In this document: positions 33,278-44,118 of the stretch, one piece after another
Layout: each line of letters opens with the position of its first letter
Numbering within the stretch: the first letter of the stretch is position 1
From: Inonotus obliquus
Taxonomy: Eukaryota; Basidiomycota; Agaricomycetes; Hymenochaetales; Hymenochaetaceae
DNA: 64,000 nt
Assembly: GCA_032164295.1 (NCBI GenBank)
Contig: JAJHTX010000004.1
Span: 1,860,001-1,924,000 of the forward strand
Reading direction: 5' to 3'
The notes under the pieces: generated by a model
Told to the model about the DNA's origin: nothing
The model's input: only the letters and a program-made list of their open reading frames with translations
Database searches by the model: none
Position numbers and translations under genes: made by a program

Positions 33278-36082
33278 ATGTCTGATCGGAACTCGGCGCA
33301 AGCCAATCCTGTGGCGCCGCCCGCGCAAGCCAATCCTGTGGCGCCGCCCGCGCAAGGCGGTCAAGAGCGGCAAGAGGAGTCCGGGTTTCAACGGTTTCTG
33401 GGCATCGTGCAGGTAAAATAATATTGAGCAAATTTAGTTCCGCGCTGAATCATTTTTGTGATGGTTGACAGCGCATCTTCATTATCTGGACAATATCCCA
33501 GCTTGGTTCGTCTAATTTCGTTGTGAAGTAGTAAACGTCGTTAACCTCCTATTTGCTACGTGTGCAGCGACGAAGTTTCTTTCCTCGAAGCTGCAACCAA
33601 CTGCGCCGGCTTCCGATCCTCAATCTGTGAAGCCCGGAGAGCGTAGTCCGATCGAGCTTCCTCCGCAGCAAGCTATTTCGGCATGGCCATTAGGGCTAAA
33701 TTTAAGCATGCACGTCTACCTCTCAACATCGCCGACTGGAGACGTGTTCTCGTCTAAATGGACGAAGGGATGGAGAGGAAGTGGTGACGAGGAATTGCCT
33801 CACTTCGTGTGGAGCAACGTCACATATGGTAACTGGGACGACAGGCGCTCAGTAGACCTCGATGTGTTTTTACCTCCGGTACGGGTGTTACGTTGCTTTG
33901 CTAATATACTTTATTTATCTTGATGCAAAACCTAGTCCGTGCAAAATAACGGTTCCCTATGGGCGGATGTGTTTCTCGTCAAGGATGGTTACAGTCCAGA
34001 TCCGTCTGACTCTACCTTCAATCCTGAAGCAATTCACCACGTCAGAAAGCGTGAGCCCGTGGTCTTTTTTCTTGAAAAGCAACTCTGACCATACGTTAGT
34101 CCTGACTCGATACCTTCCCAGAGTAAAGGTCCGGAAAGAAAAGTCCCTCTTGAAGACCGAGCAGGAAAGTGAAGAGACAGAGGAAGAGGTAAGACTATAC
34201 ACAGCCATGATACCAAGATAGATGGTAACATCTTGTCTTTCAGGACCAACCTGACGTTATCACGTCTCATTGGCATAAAGTACGTTTCTTTCCACTTCGC
34301 CCTTCAATTATCAGCTGATTCATATTTATTGAAGAATCTGACTCTTGCGCTGATCTCTGATACTCCCCCTGTAACTTTAAACCAGCTTCCACTACCGGTC
34401 GTTGAACGTAGGTCTCCGGGATGGTTTAATTCCTCGACTGCTAACTCGATGCACCATAGATATTCACTTGGTTCCTAATGTACGGGACGAGACTGGAACC
34501 AAGATGTATTACAAGCCAATCATATTCCCGAATGATTTCTGGCAGCTACGTTCTCAGCTATTCGAGCTGAACCAAACGACCCCCAGAGTACCGTTGAGAA
34601 TTGAACTTCAGTCGATGTCATACTTCAAGTTCCAGCTTTTTGCAAGCTTTGGTGCCGGGTTCAACGAGGCGGCGAAGAAGCAGGGCGGAGCTTCTATGGC
34701 AGAGCTTGATGAAGTTAAACGCATGTTGGTTGAGACTAATCCGTACTTCTTGATGTTAACAGCAGCCGTCACCGTCCTGCACTCAGTGTAAGCTTTCGTT
34801 CGACTTGCGTTTTATTTTCTCATTGAGTTACTGCTGTCAGGTTCGAGATGCTTGCCTTCAAGTCTGACGTTTCGCACTGGCGGAAGAAGAATGAACTGGT
34901 TGGTGTATCTGTGCGGTGAGCAGTAATTAGTCCCCCATCCATCTCAAGGCAGTACTGAACGTAGCGCGTATTGGTCTTTACTAGGACTGTGAGTCTTGTT
35001 ATTTATCGGATTATCTGCGCTTTCTAAGTATAATTTGATAGATCTTCACGAACGTTTTCGTGCAAACTATCATTCTGCTTTATCTAATAGACAACAACGA
35101 GAACACAAGCTGGATGATCCTATTGGGCCAGGGCGTCGGTATTGTGATCGAAGCTTGGAAGGTGACTATAAACTTCCAGCTTTCTTCCCCAGCGAAAGCT
35201 AACAAGATCATTTAATACAAGATCACCAAAGCAATAGACGTCAAAGTCTTACGAGCGCCAGCCGGATCGATCTTGCCCTTTAAAGTTGAGTTTAGAGACA
35301 AACACGTATTGAGCGAGGACGAAAAGAAAACGCAAGAGTACGCGCCTCCATGTTCTGGCAGCTTTGAGTAGTAGTGCTGACCCACAATACTTTCCAGATA
35401 TGACAAACTAGCCTATCGATACGTTTCGTACTTTGCCATCCCCGCTTTGGCAATTTACTGTGTTTACTCGCTTGTATATGAAACCCACCGTGGTTGGTAT
35501 AGCTTCATAATCTCCACTCTTACCAGCTTTGTCTATATGTTTGGATTTGTAAGTCATTCCGTCACTGTGTTTTGCCATTAGCCTACTGAAGATGTATAGG
35601 CGCAACTTGTACCGCAATTAATCATAAACTACAAGTTAAAGGTAGATAAATATTTGATCGCTGAGGGAGCTGATGTACTGACCTGAACGCGAACAGAGCG
35701 TTGCACATATGCCAATGAAGGCGATGGCGTATAAGACGCTTTCTACTGTTATAGATGATTTCTTTGCGTGAGCCATTATATTTGCTCCCGAAGGCGCCAT
35801 TGATTACTGATGTCCCCGAAGGTTCTGTATCAAGATGCCATTTTTACATCGGCTAGCATGTTTCCGGGATGACGTCGTATTCCTTATTTTCCTATATCAG
35901 GTGCTTTTTCCTTCGCTCTCGGTGTTTTACGGAATGATACTAACCAACAGCGCCTTCAGCGATGGATTTATCGTATTGACCCGAAACGAGTGAACGAGTA
36001 TGGGCAAGTGTTAGTTAGCGAGGAAACGGAAGGAAAGACGGGTGACACGGAACAGGAGACGGAGACCAAGAAGAATAAGTAG
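33278..36082 (+). CDS. CLPTM1-family multi-pass membrane protein
   Basis: Homologue of cleft lip and palate transmembrane protein 1, an ER/Golgi membrane family; animal members help receptor trafficking and lipid scrambling, fungal roles are little studied. About 12 exons. The short N-terminus has two copies of QANPVAPPA. A first hydrophobic segment (RIFIIWTISQL) is followed by a lumenal domain: PLGLNLSMHVYLSTSPTGDV, FVWSNVTYGNWDD, SLWADVFLVKDGYSPDP, HLVPNVRDETGTKMYYKPI. The conserved membrane half follows: FEMLAFKSDVSHWRKKNELV, SWMILLGQGVGIVIEAWKIT, YRYVSYFAIPALAIYCVYSL, FVYMFGFAQLVPQLIINYKL, MAYKTLSTVIDDFFAFCIKM, FRDDVVFLIFLYQRWIYRID. The end is Glu/Lys-rich. Family match is strong. Confidence 0.93.
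33299..33352 (+). repeat. Perfect 27-bp tandem repeat in CLPTM1-like coding start
   Basis: 33299-33325 and 33326-33352 are identical and encode QANPVAPPA twice in frame, in the disordered cytosolic N-terminus. Confidence 0.95.
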
Positions 36083-36268
36083 TATTCGTGGTTGTATTGC
36101 CTGAGCAACTCACGCAGAGAGGGAAGATGCTAACCCTCTGTGTGGAATTTACTCTTGATTTTGAAACGAGCAAATTGTAGTGACTGAAACGTAAAAAAAT
36201 ATTGATGTGCGGAAGGACGGTCCGCCGAGTCAGAATGGCTAAAATGCTGTGACCAAATCTTGTCTGAC

Positions 36269-36286
36269 GCACACACACACAAACAC
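36269..36286. repeat. CA microsatellite
   Basis: Short run of CA units (CGCACACACACACAAACAC) between the CLPTM1-like gene and the next start, within a 275-bp promoter. Confidence 0.8.
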
Positions 36287-36356
36287 ATACGCATACGTCC
36301 ATCCTCCGGCTTAGCGCCTCAAGCGCGCTTGTCTTTTTTCTCTTTTCCTTACAACC

Positions 36357-39277
36357 ATGTCTGCCGACGACGATAGTCCGATTTATGCTTGTCGATGTCT
36401 TAACATTCGCCTTTGTAAAGGTAATCGAAAGTCAAGCAATAGTGTGACGAGGCAACACCAATCATCGGATACATCTACCGAATATTTGCCTCTTTTCGTC
36501 GGCGATGAAGGTATAAAGATAGTAAGTCATTAACACTCCGCGCGAAGCGTTCTGTTCACACTAATTATGCCATCCTGCTTTACGACATCAGTCACATAAT
36601 GAGCTTACGCTGCGTACAAGATCTCGTGTGGCAACTGACTCATCTTCGTCGACTGGACGTACGCAACAAACATTGGTGACCTGTTTAGTTTGCGACATCC
36701 CTGCCTATCGCATCAAGACCGACGTACCACCTGAGGAAGATGCTAAGGAAGGCCCTATCTTACCTACTGAAGATTGGGCAGAGCGAGACACTTTAAGAAG
36801 TAAGAGTGGTTATGTAGATGTGTACGTTGGTAGACATGGGTGCATTGTGAGTGTTCTGCTTTGATATTACTTCGCTTACAAAATTATCTACAATTGTTTC
36901 CATCGATCTCCTTTCTTTGTTTTGCCTTCGTTTCTTATTCTGTCATTGAATCCATACTAATACACGTCAATGGCGTTTGCAGGCTGAAGAGGAAATTAAG
37001 CAACGACTTTCTTCATCTTCCTATTCTCACTACTTCTCACTCGCCGTCCCATCCGAAAGGCACACGCTTTCAACCTCAGCTCCACCGATGCTACCGCAAG
37101 CAAGACTCACTATCCCACCTGAACATCCCTTTCTACCGTCACTTCCGCCGTTCTTACCTCCACCACCATTTACTCCATCTCACCCAGTCTTTCTGCATCT
37201 TTCTTCAATTGTTACCGCACGATCCAATGATGCACGGAGAGACTCGGAAAGACGCATTGAGGACTTTGTTAAACAGGAGCTGACACGTCTGGAGGAACAT
37301 GAATCGACTTTACGTATACAACTGGAGCGATTATGGTGGGTTGTAAAGGAAGGGTTGAAGAAGGCAGAGCAAGAAAGAGATGCCAACTTCTTGCTTGGGC
37401 TGAAGTCGAGGCGTCGAAGCGTAAGCCCTGGGCATGCTCCCTCATCACCTACAGGTGGAGCAGAATCCTTCGTCGTGCGAAATTTCGTACCATCGACGTA
37501 CCAAGCCCCTCGAGCAATCCATGCATCAACTGTGCACCCCTCGGCTTTGTCAGCATCTCTTGCAACATCCTCATTTCATCACCCGCGGGCTCAACAAAAA
37601 GTGAGCGACGTACAGTCAAATTCCACTGATGTTTCTACAGATCGGGTTCCGATGACTCCGTCGCCGCCTCCTTATACCTCCAATCCTTCGTCCTTGCGTG
37701 GCTCTTCTGCTTCAGTTACCGTACCCGTGGCTAGCTCTTCTCGGTCTTTCAGACGGAACATGGATGAGTCGAACGATACTGTTGCCACATATCGATTTTA
37801 CGTGATAGAAGAGCAAGAAGCGGAACGCCGAAAGGCAAAGGAAAGGGCGCAAAGATCTCAGAATAATGAAGCGAATGCGATGAAGAAAGACACTCGCGAC
37901 TCAGACAAATCATCTAAAGACGCCGCGAAGCTCGCACCCAATGTAAATGCCAAGACCGAGAAGGAGAAGGAGAAAGAGAGAGACTCCGCGGCAGGTGACC
38001 AGCCAACCGGCCCCAGGAGAAAGGATGGCCGAAGAAAAGTGACGTTCAATATTGAACCGAATGTCGTGACGATAAAACGGGACATCACTGCTGAGAAGGA
38101 CGAGGAGCGAGTACCAGAGAAGGGCGAAGGTTCGTCTCGAAGCGATATTCCGCTCAATATAGTTGCTAATTGTATCTAATAGACCTACTATTTGACATGG
38201 ATGGTGTCTCTGAAGCAAGCACTAATGAACACGAAGAACAGCCTACGACTGAGGAAACTCAGCAAGAGTCAAGGGCAGAGCTTGTCTTCCATGAAGCACC
38301 TGAGCGTTCTCAGAGATCAAGTAGACGGCAGAAGGATCTGAATGATGCTGGTTTACCTCAGTCGTTTGCCGCGCTCCGACCTTCTTCTCTACCTGCCCCT
38401 TCCAGCATTCGACCACCTATTCGCTCACAAACCAATAGCAATAAAGATGTAAAGCAAGCGGACGGTCCTGAGCCGTCAAGTAGTGGTTCGAGTTCGAGTC
38501 AAGTGAGGGACATTAGGGGACAATCGTCGGAGGATGATTCGACGGAAACGGTTCTGTCTCCAGAGCAGAAGGATTTCCTGAAACTCGTTGCAGCTAATAC
38601 GCCGAGTCATCGAGGATTATGGAAGCCCGGAAGCGAAGCCTGGAAGATCTTTGACCGTAATAGTCGGCATACATCTTCGGCGGAGAGAAGTTCGTCCGAA
38701 GATGAAGAAGATGATTCGCAGGCAAATGGCACAACCACGAGTTGTAAGTCAATTACTCCACGTTTGATATGTTCATAACCTCATGTTGGATCTAGCAACG
38801 GATCTGGATTGGCGACGCTATAGGAGACCGGACATAGTTGGGTCGCTCCCTATCCCAATGGCCCCAATATCTCAACAGAAACCAGGCGCCTCAGTCTCCC
38901 TCCGACCAAAGACCTCGTTAACAGAGCGGCCTGGAACTCTCGTTCCTCCTTTACCATTGCCAACCGTCACAGAAGAGAGTACCGACTCAGACGAAGGTAA
39001 AGGTAAAAGATCTGCAGCATCTATACGGAAAGAGGTCTATGCAGAGAGGAATAAAGCTCGTGGTCTGGATCCTGGGATTCTTGGCTTTGCTACTGATGAT
39101 GGTGAGGATGAGGACGATGATGATGACGATGGGGAAGGGGGAGGGGGAGGTGGGATTGGGGGTTCGAGCAAGGTTAATGAGATTTCGACTAGTAGGAGTC
39201 GACAGCATGCACTGAGTATTATAAGATCTCGAAATGCTGTTCCGCCTGAAGGACTTTGGCGTAGTTTAGCTACGTGA
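36357..39277 (+). CDS. Large low-complexity protein of unknown function with Cys-rich N-terminus
   Basis: I do not recognise the family. Exons: 36357-36521, 36592-36846, 36983-38129, 38183-38743 and 38796-39277; all phases agree, giving about 869 residues. The N-terminal part looks folded: CRCLNIRLC near residue 12 and TCLVCDIPAYRI near residue 80 could form a zinc site, and SGYVDVYVGRHGCIAEEEIK looks like a short beta domain. A Pro-rich stretch (PFLPSLPPFLPPPPFTPSHP) and a helix with basic/acidic heptads (ERRIEDFVKQELTRLEEHES) follow. The rest is Ser, Lys/Glu and Asp/Gly-rich and probably disordered. Two short C-terminal blocks look conserved: NTPSHRGLWKPGSEAWKIFD and RSRNAVPPEGLWRSLAT at the very end. 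It is likely a nuclear or cytosolic scaffold (inference). Confidence 0.75.
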
Positions 39278-39768
39278 CATTTCATATTTTGTTGCTCTTC
39301 CCCCGCTTTCTCTCCATTCTTCTTTTGTCTGTCTGTGCTACATGTTTCCGATATTTATAAACCCAGTACATCGATCAATTCTTGTCCTATCCATTCTGTT
39401 CATTGATTGTGAGACCACCACTTGTCTGTCCGTCATTTTGCTTGGTTGTTTGTCCATTATTTGTATCGTTGCCTCCTTTCATTATTTCTGAGCAACATTA
39501 ATGTATCAGTTTCATGGTGTTTTATATAGTGTTCCCCTCGTAATGTGTTTTTGTACCCCTTTCTTAGTTTACGTGAGTAATATTCATGGATAGAACCTTC
39601 CGATTCAGTTTTTCCTGATTGTGAAGGATACGGGATGGATAATTCGGCATACAATCGAGGGTTACGGTAAATCAGTACTTTCAGTCCGGATGCATATTCA
39701 AAGCCTGTTGGGTACAGTGAAGAGCCGGTTATCAGCTACATATTGGGGAAGCATATAGAATGATCGAA
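39278..39768. other. Convergent intergenic region
   Basis: About 490 bp of 3' flank shared by the unknown gene and the GST-like gene. T-rich sequence, no feature recognised. Confidence 0.5.
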
Positions 39769-41232
39769 CTAAAGCTTGCTGTTTGCACGCGCCGCCGGAG
39801 CAACTGAGTAATTCAAGCGAGGAAAATGGCAGCGTAACGAAGGGACTAGAGAACCTTTGAGGTGAAGAACCGTCTCTTCACGACTCAGACCTACAAGTTC
39901 GCCTATCGTGGGGTAATTCCTCGCTACAATAATCCAGTCAATTCGGATCCCGTTGAGTAAGAAAGAAATCGAAGAAAGGTGAATAATTCTCACCGTTATC
40001 GTCTGGTATGACTAGAACCTTCTCTCCAAGATTAATCCCGAGTAAATTTGCTTCTTCTTTGTCAAATCCGATTTCAAGTTCGGGTTGTGGTACGTCTTTG
40101 CTACCGGAAGCGATGATGTTGGCAGCTGTTGTACCATCGATTTTAGTGATTGAATCGGCATTTGTTGAGCGTTTGGTTTCTATCAGTTCGGTCATTCTTG
40201 ATATCCACTATAGTGAGCATCATCGAAGCAAGTTATTAGACAAAGAATCGATTCGTTGAGATAGCTGAGAAATAATTAGATTACTTGAACGTACCGCGAG
40301 TGAATGAGGAAACTTCTGTGGAGATAGGAGTTCTCGCATTCCTCTGAAACGATTGATCCAACCGAATATGTGATAAAAGGCCAGGTCACCGTATCCTGGT
40401 GTTATGGTGTCGAATACCCATTCGCGTCCGTCCGAGAGTTGTTTCTCGAGGAATGTCTAAACGAGAGATTATTAGAACCTACATAGATGAAATGACTCAG
40501 AGACGGGAAGAGAATGAACCAAATGAGAAGTCATAAGACTCAGAGCAACTGGTTTCCTTGCGTTCAATTTTTTGATATCGAGGGGTGCTCCAAGCCACTT
40601 GTAAGAGATTTAAGCCTCATTATCCAAGATCACAGAATAATGGAGTAGATTCACCTTATTTCTATCTTCGATGAATTCCGGTGAGAATTTGTCGTAAGGC
40701 AATAATGTCGTAGCCAAGGTGAACAGAGGCCTGTCAGTATAAAAAGCCGCTAGTAATTCGATTATCCCGGTATCTGCTTTTCCACCATCGGTGCGAGTAG
40801 GAAATATTGTTGGGAATCCTTGGCTTGTTGGGAACTGACGTTCTAGGGCAGAGGCTATGAGGGATGTGTCGCAGTATACGTCGTTACCTATTGAAAGAAT
40901 TGGAATGCGACGATATCCGAGCCCTTCACGCAAGTCAAAGGTGGAGGAGAGTATGAATAAAGGAGATACCCACCTAGTGCTTCGTTGATTTCTGGTCGAG
41001 GCAGCGTCATTGCTACCTTCATTAGATCAAAATGAGTCTACTTGTAAGCTCAAGGCGTTTGGTCCTTACCTCAACTCTATAGTGAGGTATACCCTTCAAA
41101 GCAAGTACATTTTCGATCTTCGCACCTTGTATGGTATTTGAAAGAAGCCACATATTACTGTAAATGAACTGGTTACTTACTGGCGGGAGACGCTTCATAA
41201 CGATAGAACACGACCAGTGGAGAGTTCTTCAT
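39769..41232 (-). CDS. Glutathione S-transferase-like protein
   Basis: Fungal GST-like protein with a thioredoxin-fold N-domain and an added C-terminal domain. The start MKNSPLVVFYRYEASPA is spliced to SAKIENVLALKGIPHYRVE, VAMTLPRPEINEAL and GLGYRRIPILSIGNDVYCDT (the cis-Pro is in RRIPIL and the glutathione-side Asp/Ser turn in YCDTSLI). The helical C-domain (TLATTLLPYDKFSPEFIEDR, REWVFDTITPGYGDLAFYHI) follows. The extra tail has LGINLGEKVLVIPDDNG and YPTIGELVGLSREETVLHLK, then CHFPRLNYSV, which I recall from many fungal GST-like proteins. Substrate unknown. It is divergent from the Tom20 gene with a 326-bp shared upstream region. Confidence 0.8.
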
Positions 41233-41558
41233 TTGAGACATTAGGGTGAGAGAGCGCGACAATAATCGCTGCACTAGTACTCCCATAAATTGGGCTGGAC
41301 GGATGGCTAAAGCCAGTGTGATAAACCGAATCTCGTGTCAGCTGCCGCACCATCAAAATAAAACACATGAACGTGATGTTCTATTTTGAGGCGACTGGCT
41401 ACTTTGAGCGGCGATCTAAATTAATAAGAGATATCATGATCGGCGACCTTGTTTTCATCACATAAGCCAATCGGCATCGGATACTTCCGATTCGAACACA
41501 ACTTTTCTCTCTGTGCACTTCAGACTCAACCACCGACAAATCGCGTCGACGGGACGGG
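41233..41558. promoter_or_regulatory. Shared divergent promoter, GST-like / Tom20
   Basis: 326 bp between the two divergent start codons, so it must hold both promoters. No clear TATA or named site seen. Confidence 0.5.
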
Positions 41559-42357
41559 ATGAATAGGCCTTCCACGACCTCCCTCCTTACCATTGCCGGA
41601 GTCACTCTCCTTGGAGGGTTCCTGGCTTATGCAGCCTACTTTGACTACAAACGCCGAAATGACCCGTCTTTCCGCAAAAAAATTCGTATGTATTTTCCTT
41701 ATGACGTGTGTCACTTAGTATGCTCATAGAAGGTGGACATAGGTACTCAAAAGAAGAAGGTAGACAAGGCTGTTGCGGAGGATAAACAGAAGGAGGCTGC
41801 TCGAGCAAGTAACCCGCTTAGCATCCCCCGTGAGCTATTGTTGGCCATTCACGAAAAGGCCAATGAGGAGGCTCTACCGACGAATGCTGAGGAACGGCAC
41901 CAATTCTTTGTCACCGTCGTTGCCACAGCGGAGAGGATTGCCGGGGAAGGTGGGTCCTTCTCGTTATATCTGATAGCGTATCCCAGGCTGAAGCTTTAAT
42001 CAAGGCCCTCAAAACTACTTGGAGGCCGCAGTCTACTTTTATCAGGCGTTACGCGTATATCCGCAACCAGTGGAACTTATCGCCATCTATCAAAAGACTG
42101 TCCCAGAGCCTGTTCTTGCTGTACGTGTATTCCTTCCGTGCTAAGCGACGTAGTCTGACTTAACACGTGTAAAGATTATCATGGAGTTGTATAACATGGA
42201 TGTGAGTGCAACTTTACAGACGGGTGGGGGTGGTATGAATATTGGGATTGACGTTGATGGTGCCTCAAGACCAACGTCTAGGGGCCCACCCTCTGAAACC
42301 TCATCTCAGGAATGGGACAAGGTCACGGATCCGGGCAGCGCTGCTCCTTCAACTTGA
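41559..42357 (+). CDS. TOM20: Mitochondrial import receptor Tom20
   Basis: Outer-membrane receptor for mitochondrial presequences, part of the TOM complex. The N-terminal anchor is LLTIAGVTLLGGFLAYAAYF followed by DYKRRNDPSFRKKI, the usual basic flank. A Lys/Ala-rich linker, then NPLSIPRELLLAIHEKANEE, HQFFVTVVATAERIAGEG, NYLEAAVYFYQALRVYPQPV and ELIAIYQKTVPEPVLAIIME (the TPR-like receptor domain). Exons start at 41559, about 41744, about 42001 and about 42175. The tail TSSQEWDKVTDPGSAAPST ends at TGA 42355-42357. A GC donor at 42338 (GGCA|GCGCTG) could instead join DPGS directly to YYKKFPPQ of the next gene, giving a fused protein; see findings. Confidence 0.9.
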
Positions 42358-42580
42358 AGCACGGATTGTGCCTTTAGCATTTGTTGTCGTATCCCTTTAC
42401 ATGCCATTTCCTACCCCGATACCTGATGCAATGAAAGACGGATAAGGTCTAATAGAATTTTCTTGTTCCGCATGAAACCAGGTGATTGGACACATCACAG
42501 GTGCGAGAAACTCAGCTGTAGATTAAGAACGTGAATTGAAGGCTTGCTCAGGTTATTACAAGAAGTTTCCACCACAGTCT

Positions 42581-43894
42581 ATGAACGTATCTCTGAAAAA
42601 GGTTGAGTCAAACGACAAAAAAGGTGGCCAAGCCCGTACACATTCGCTGGTGGCCTGTAAGAGCTTCAAGGCCGGAGAAGTCATATACAAGGTCTGTAAT
42701 GTGATTCGTCGCATAGCATGCATAGCTCACGTCCTTCAAGGAGTCGCCCATTGTAGCTGTTCTGGACGCAGACGTGCAAAGAAGCGGGAGCCATTGCTCT
42801 CATTGTCTACGTGAAATTGGTAAAGAGGTAGCTATCGTGCCTACATCGGATCGTCTTGGTTCTGTCTACTGCTCGGAAAAGTGCCAAACACGGTGTGATA
42901 CGCAGTCGCATGATCTACTTTTCAGCGATAAGAGCCCCCTCCCGCCTGAAATAGCTGTCGATCTACCACAGATCGCAGTTGAAGATCGGCCAAAGACACA
43001 GGATACTTTGGCAGAATTTTGGCGTCAAAAGGCCAGTTCCGGTCTATTGCTCGTTGCCAGACTCGTCGCTCTTCAGATAATAGCGGAATTGGCGAAGACG
43101 TTGCCGCAGGCAGGACACATGAAAGCAGAATTACCTGAACTGAGTGTTAGCGGGCCGTATACTGTTTATGACCACATGGAACGGTTGAGGTATGTGGATG
43201 TGACTCTACCAGATGGCGAATATAGTGCTTTGAAGAACCTGTTGCTCGCGACGCTGCCCTTCCTGGAGGACGCCCATTCTGATGAGAGGCATGCGATGTT
43301 CCGGGGAAAGATTGCTTACAATGCTATTGGCATCTATCACGGCGAAGGCAGAGTCGGCAGAGTGAGTTCCTGTGCTTTTCTTCGTCGGGGACGTGCTAAC
43401 GTCATGGGTAGCCTGCCACAGCGGAGAGTGAGGAATTGACGCGTACGCCAGTGGGGACGGCCAAACAGGTCGGGTCCGGACTGTACTTTGTTTCCTCCTA
43501 CGTCAGTAATTTATCATTCACGTGCAGCTCAAGATGCTGACAGTCATTACAGCTTGCTCATTCATGCAATCCATCCGTCCGCCCATCTTTCAACGACGGT
43601 ACTTCAGAGCTCCATCTTGTCGCACTCCGAGACATTGAAGAGGGTGAAGAGCTGACGATGGCTTACGTGGACGTTTCAACTCGTCCAGACGAAGCGCCTG
43701 CCGACGCATTTGCACGTCGACGTGTTGAGCTATCTCGAGGGTGGAAGTTCGCTTGCACTTGCCACAAGTGTGAAGAGGACAAGAAAATTCTTGGATTAGA
43801 GGATTCTGAGGCTGAGGACAAGGAATCGTTGAAGGATGGATCTAAACTTGATTTTGATTACGCATTGAAAGTGCAGCCTTTGCCGCTTTCTTAA
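42581..43894 (+). CDS. SET-domain (SMYD-like) protein
   Basis: Predicted protein lysine methyltransferase with an inserted MYND-like zinc module. If separate from Tom20 it starts at the ATG 42581 (MNVSLKKVESNDKKGG). Exons: 42581-42691, 42741-about 43363, about 43412-43500 and about 43552-43894. SET N-part: FKAGEVIYKESPIVAVLDAD. Zinc pieces: HCSHCLREIG and VYCSEKCQ. A long helical insert (LRYVDVTLPDGEYSALKNLL) follows. SET C-part: YFVSSYLAHSCNPSVRPSF, DIEEGEELTMAYVD with the active-site Tyr. Post-SET cysteines: FACTCHKCEEDKK. It is only about 190 bp behind the Tom20 stop, and the open frame upstream of the ATG (YYKKFPPQS) follows a good acceptor at 42551, which hints that it is a downstream part of one longer gene. 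Confidence 0.82.
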
Positions 43895-44118
43895 CGATTG
43901 ACTACTCATGCATACATTTTCTCGCATTTACCCACAATATCCCTTTGTTTTTGGGGTTAGGACTTGTTTAGATTTATCTTGAATATATGCGCGTTCGAGA
44001 CGCGTCACGCGCTCGCGTGAATGATCACCGCTCACTCTCATCACATCAAAGCGCAGCGATATAATTCAACCACGTACTTACACGACCTTCAACCTTGCTT
44101 TCGTTTACCACATCCACC

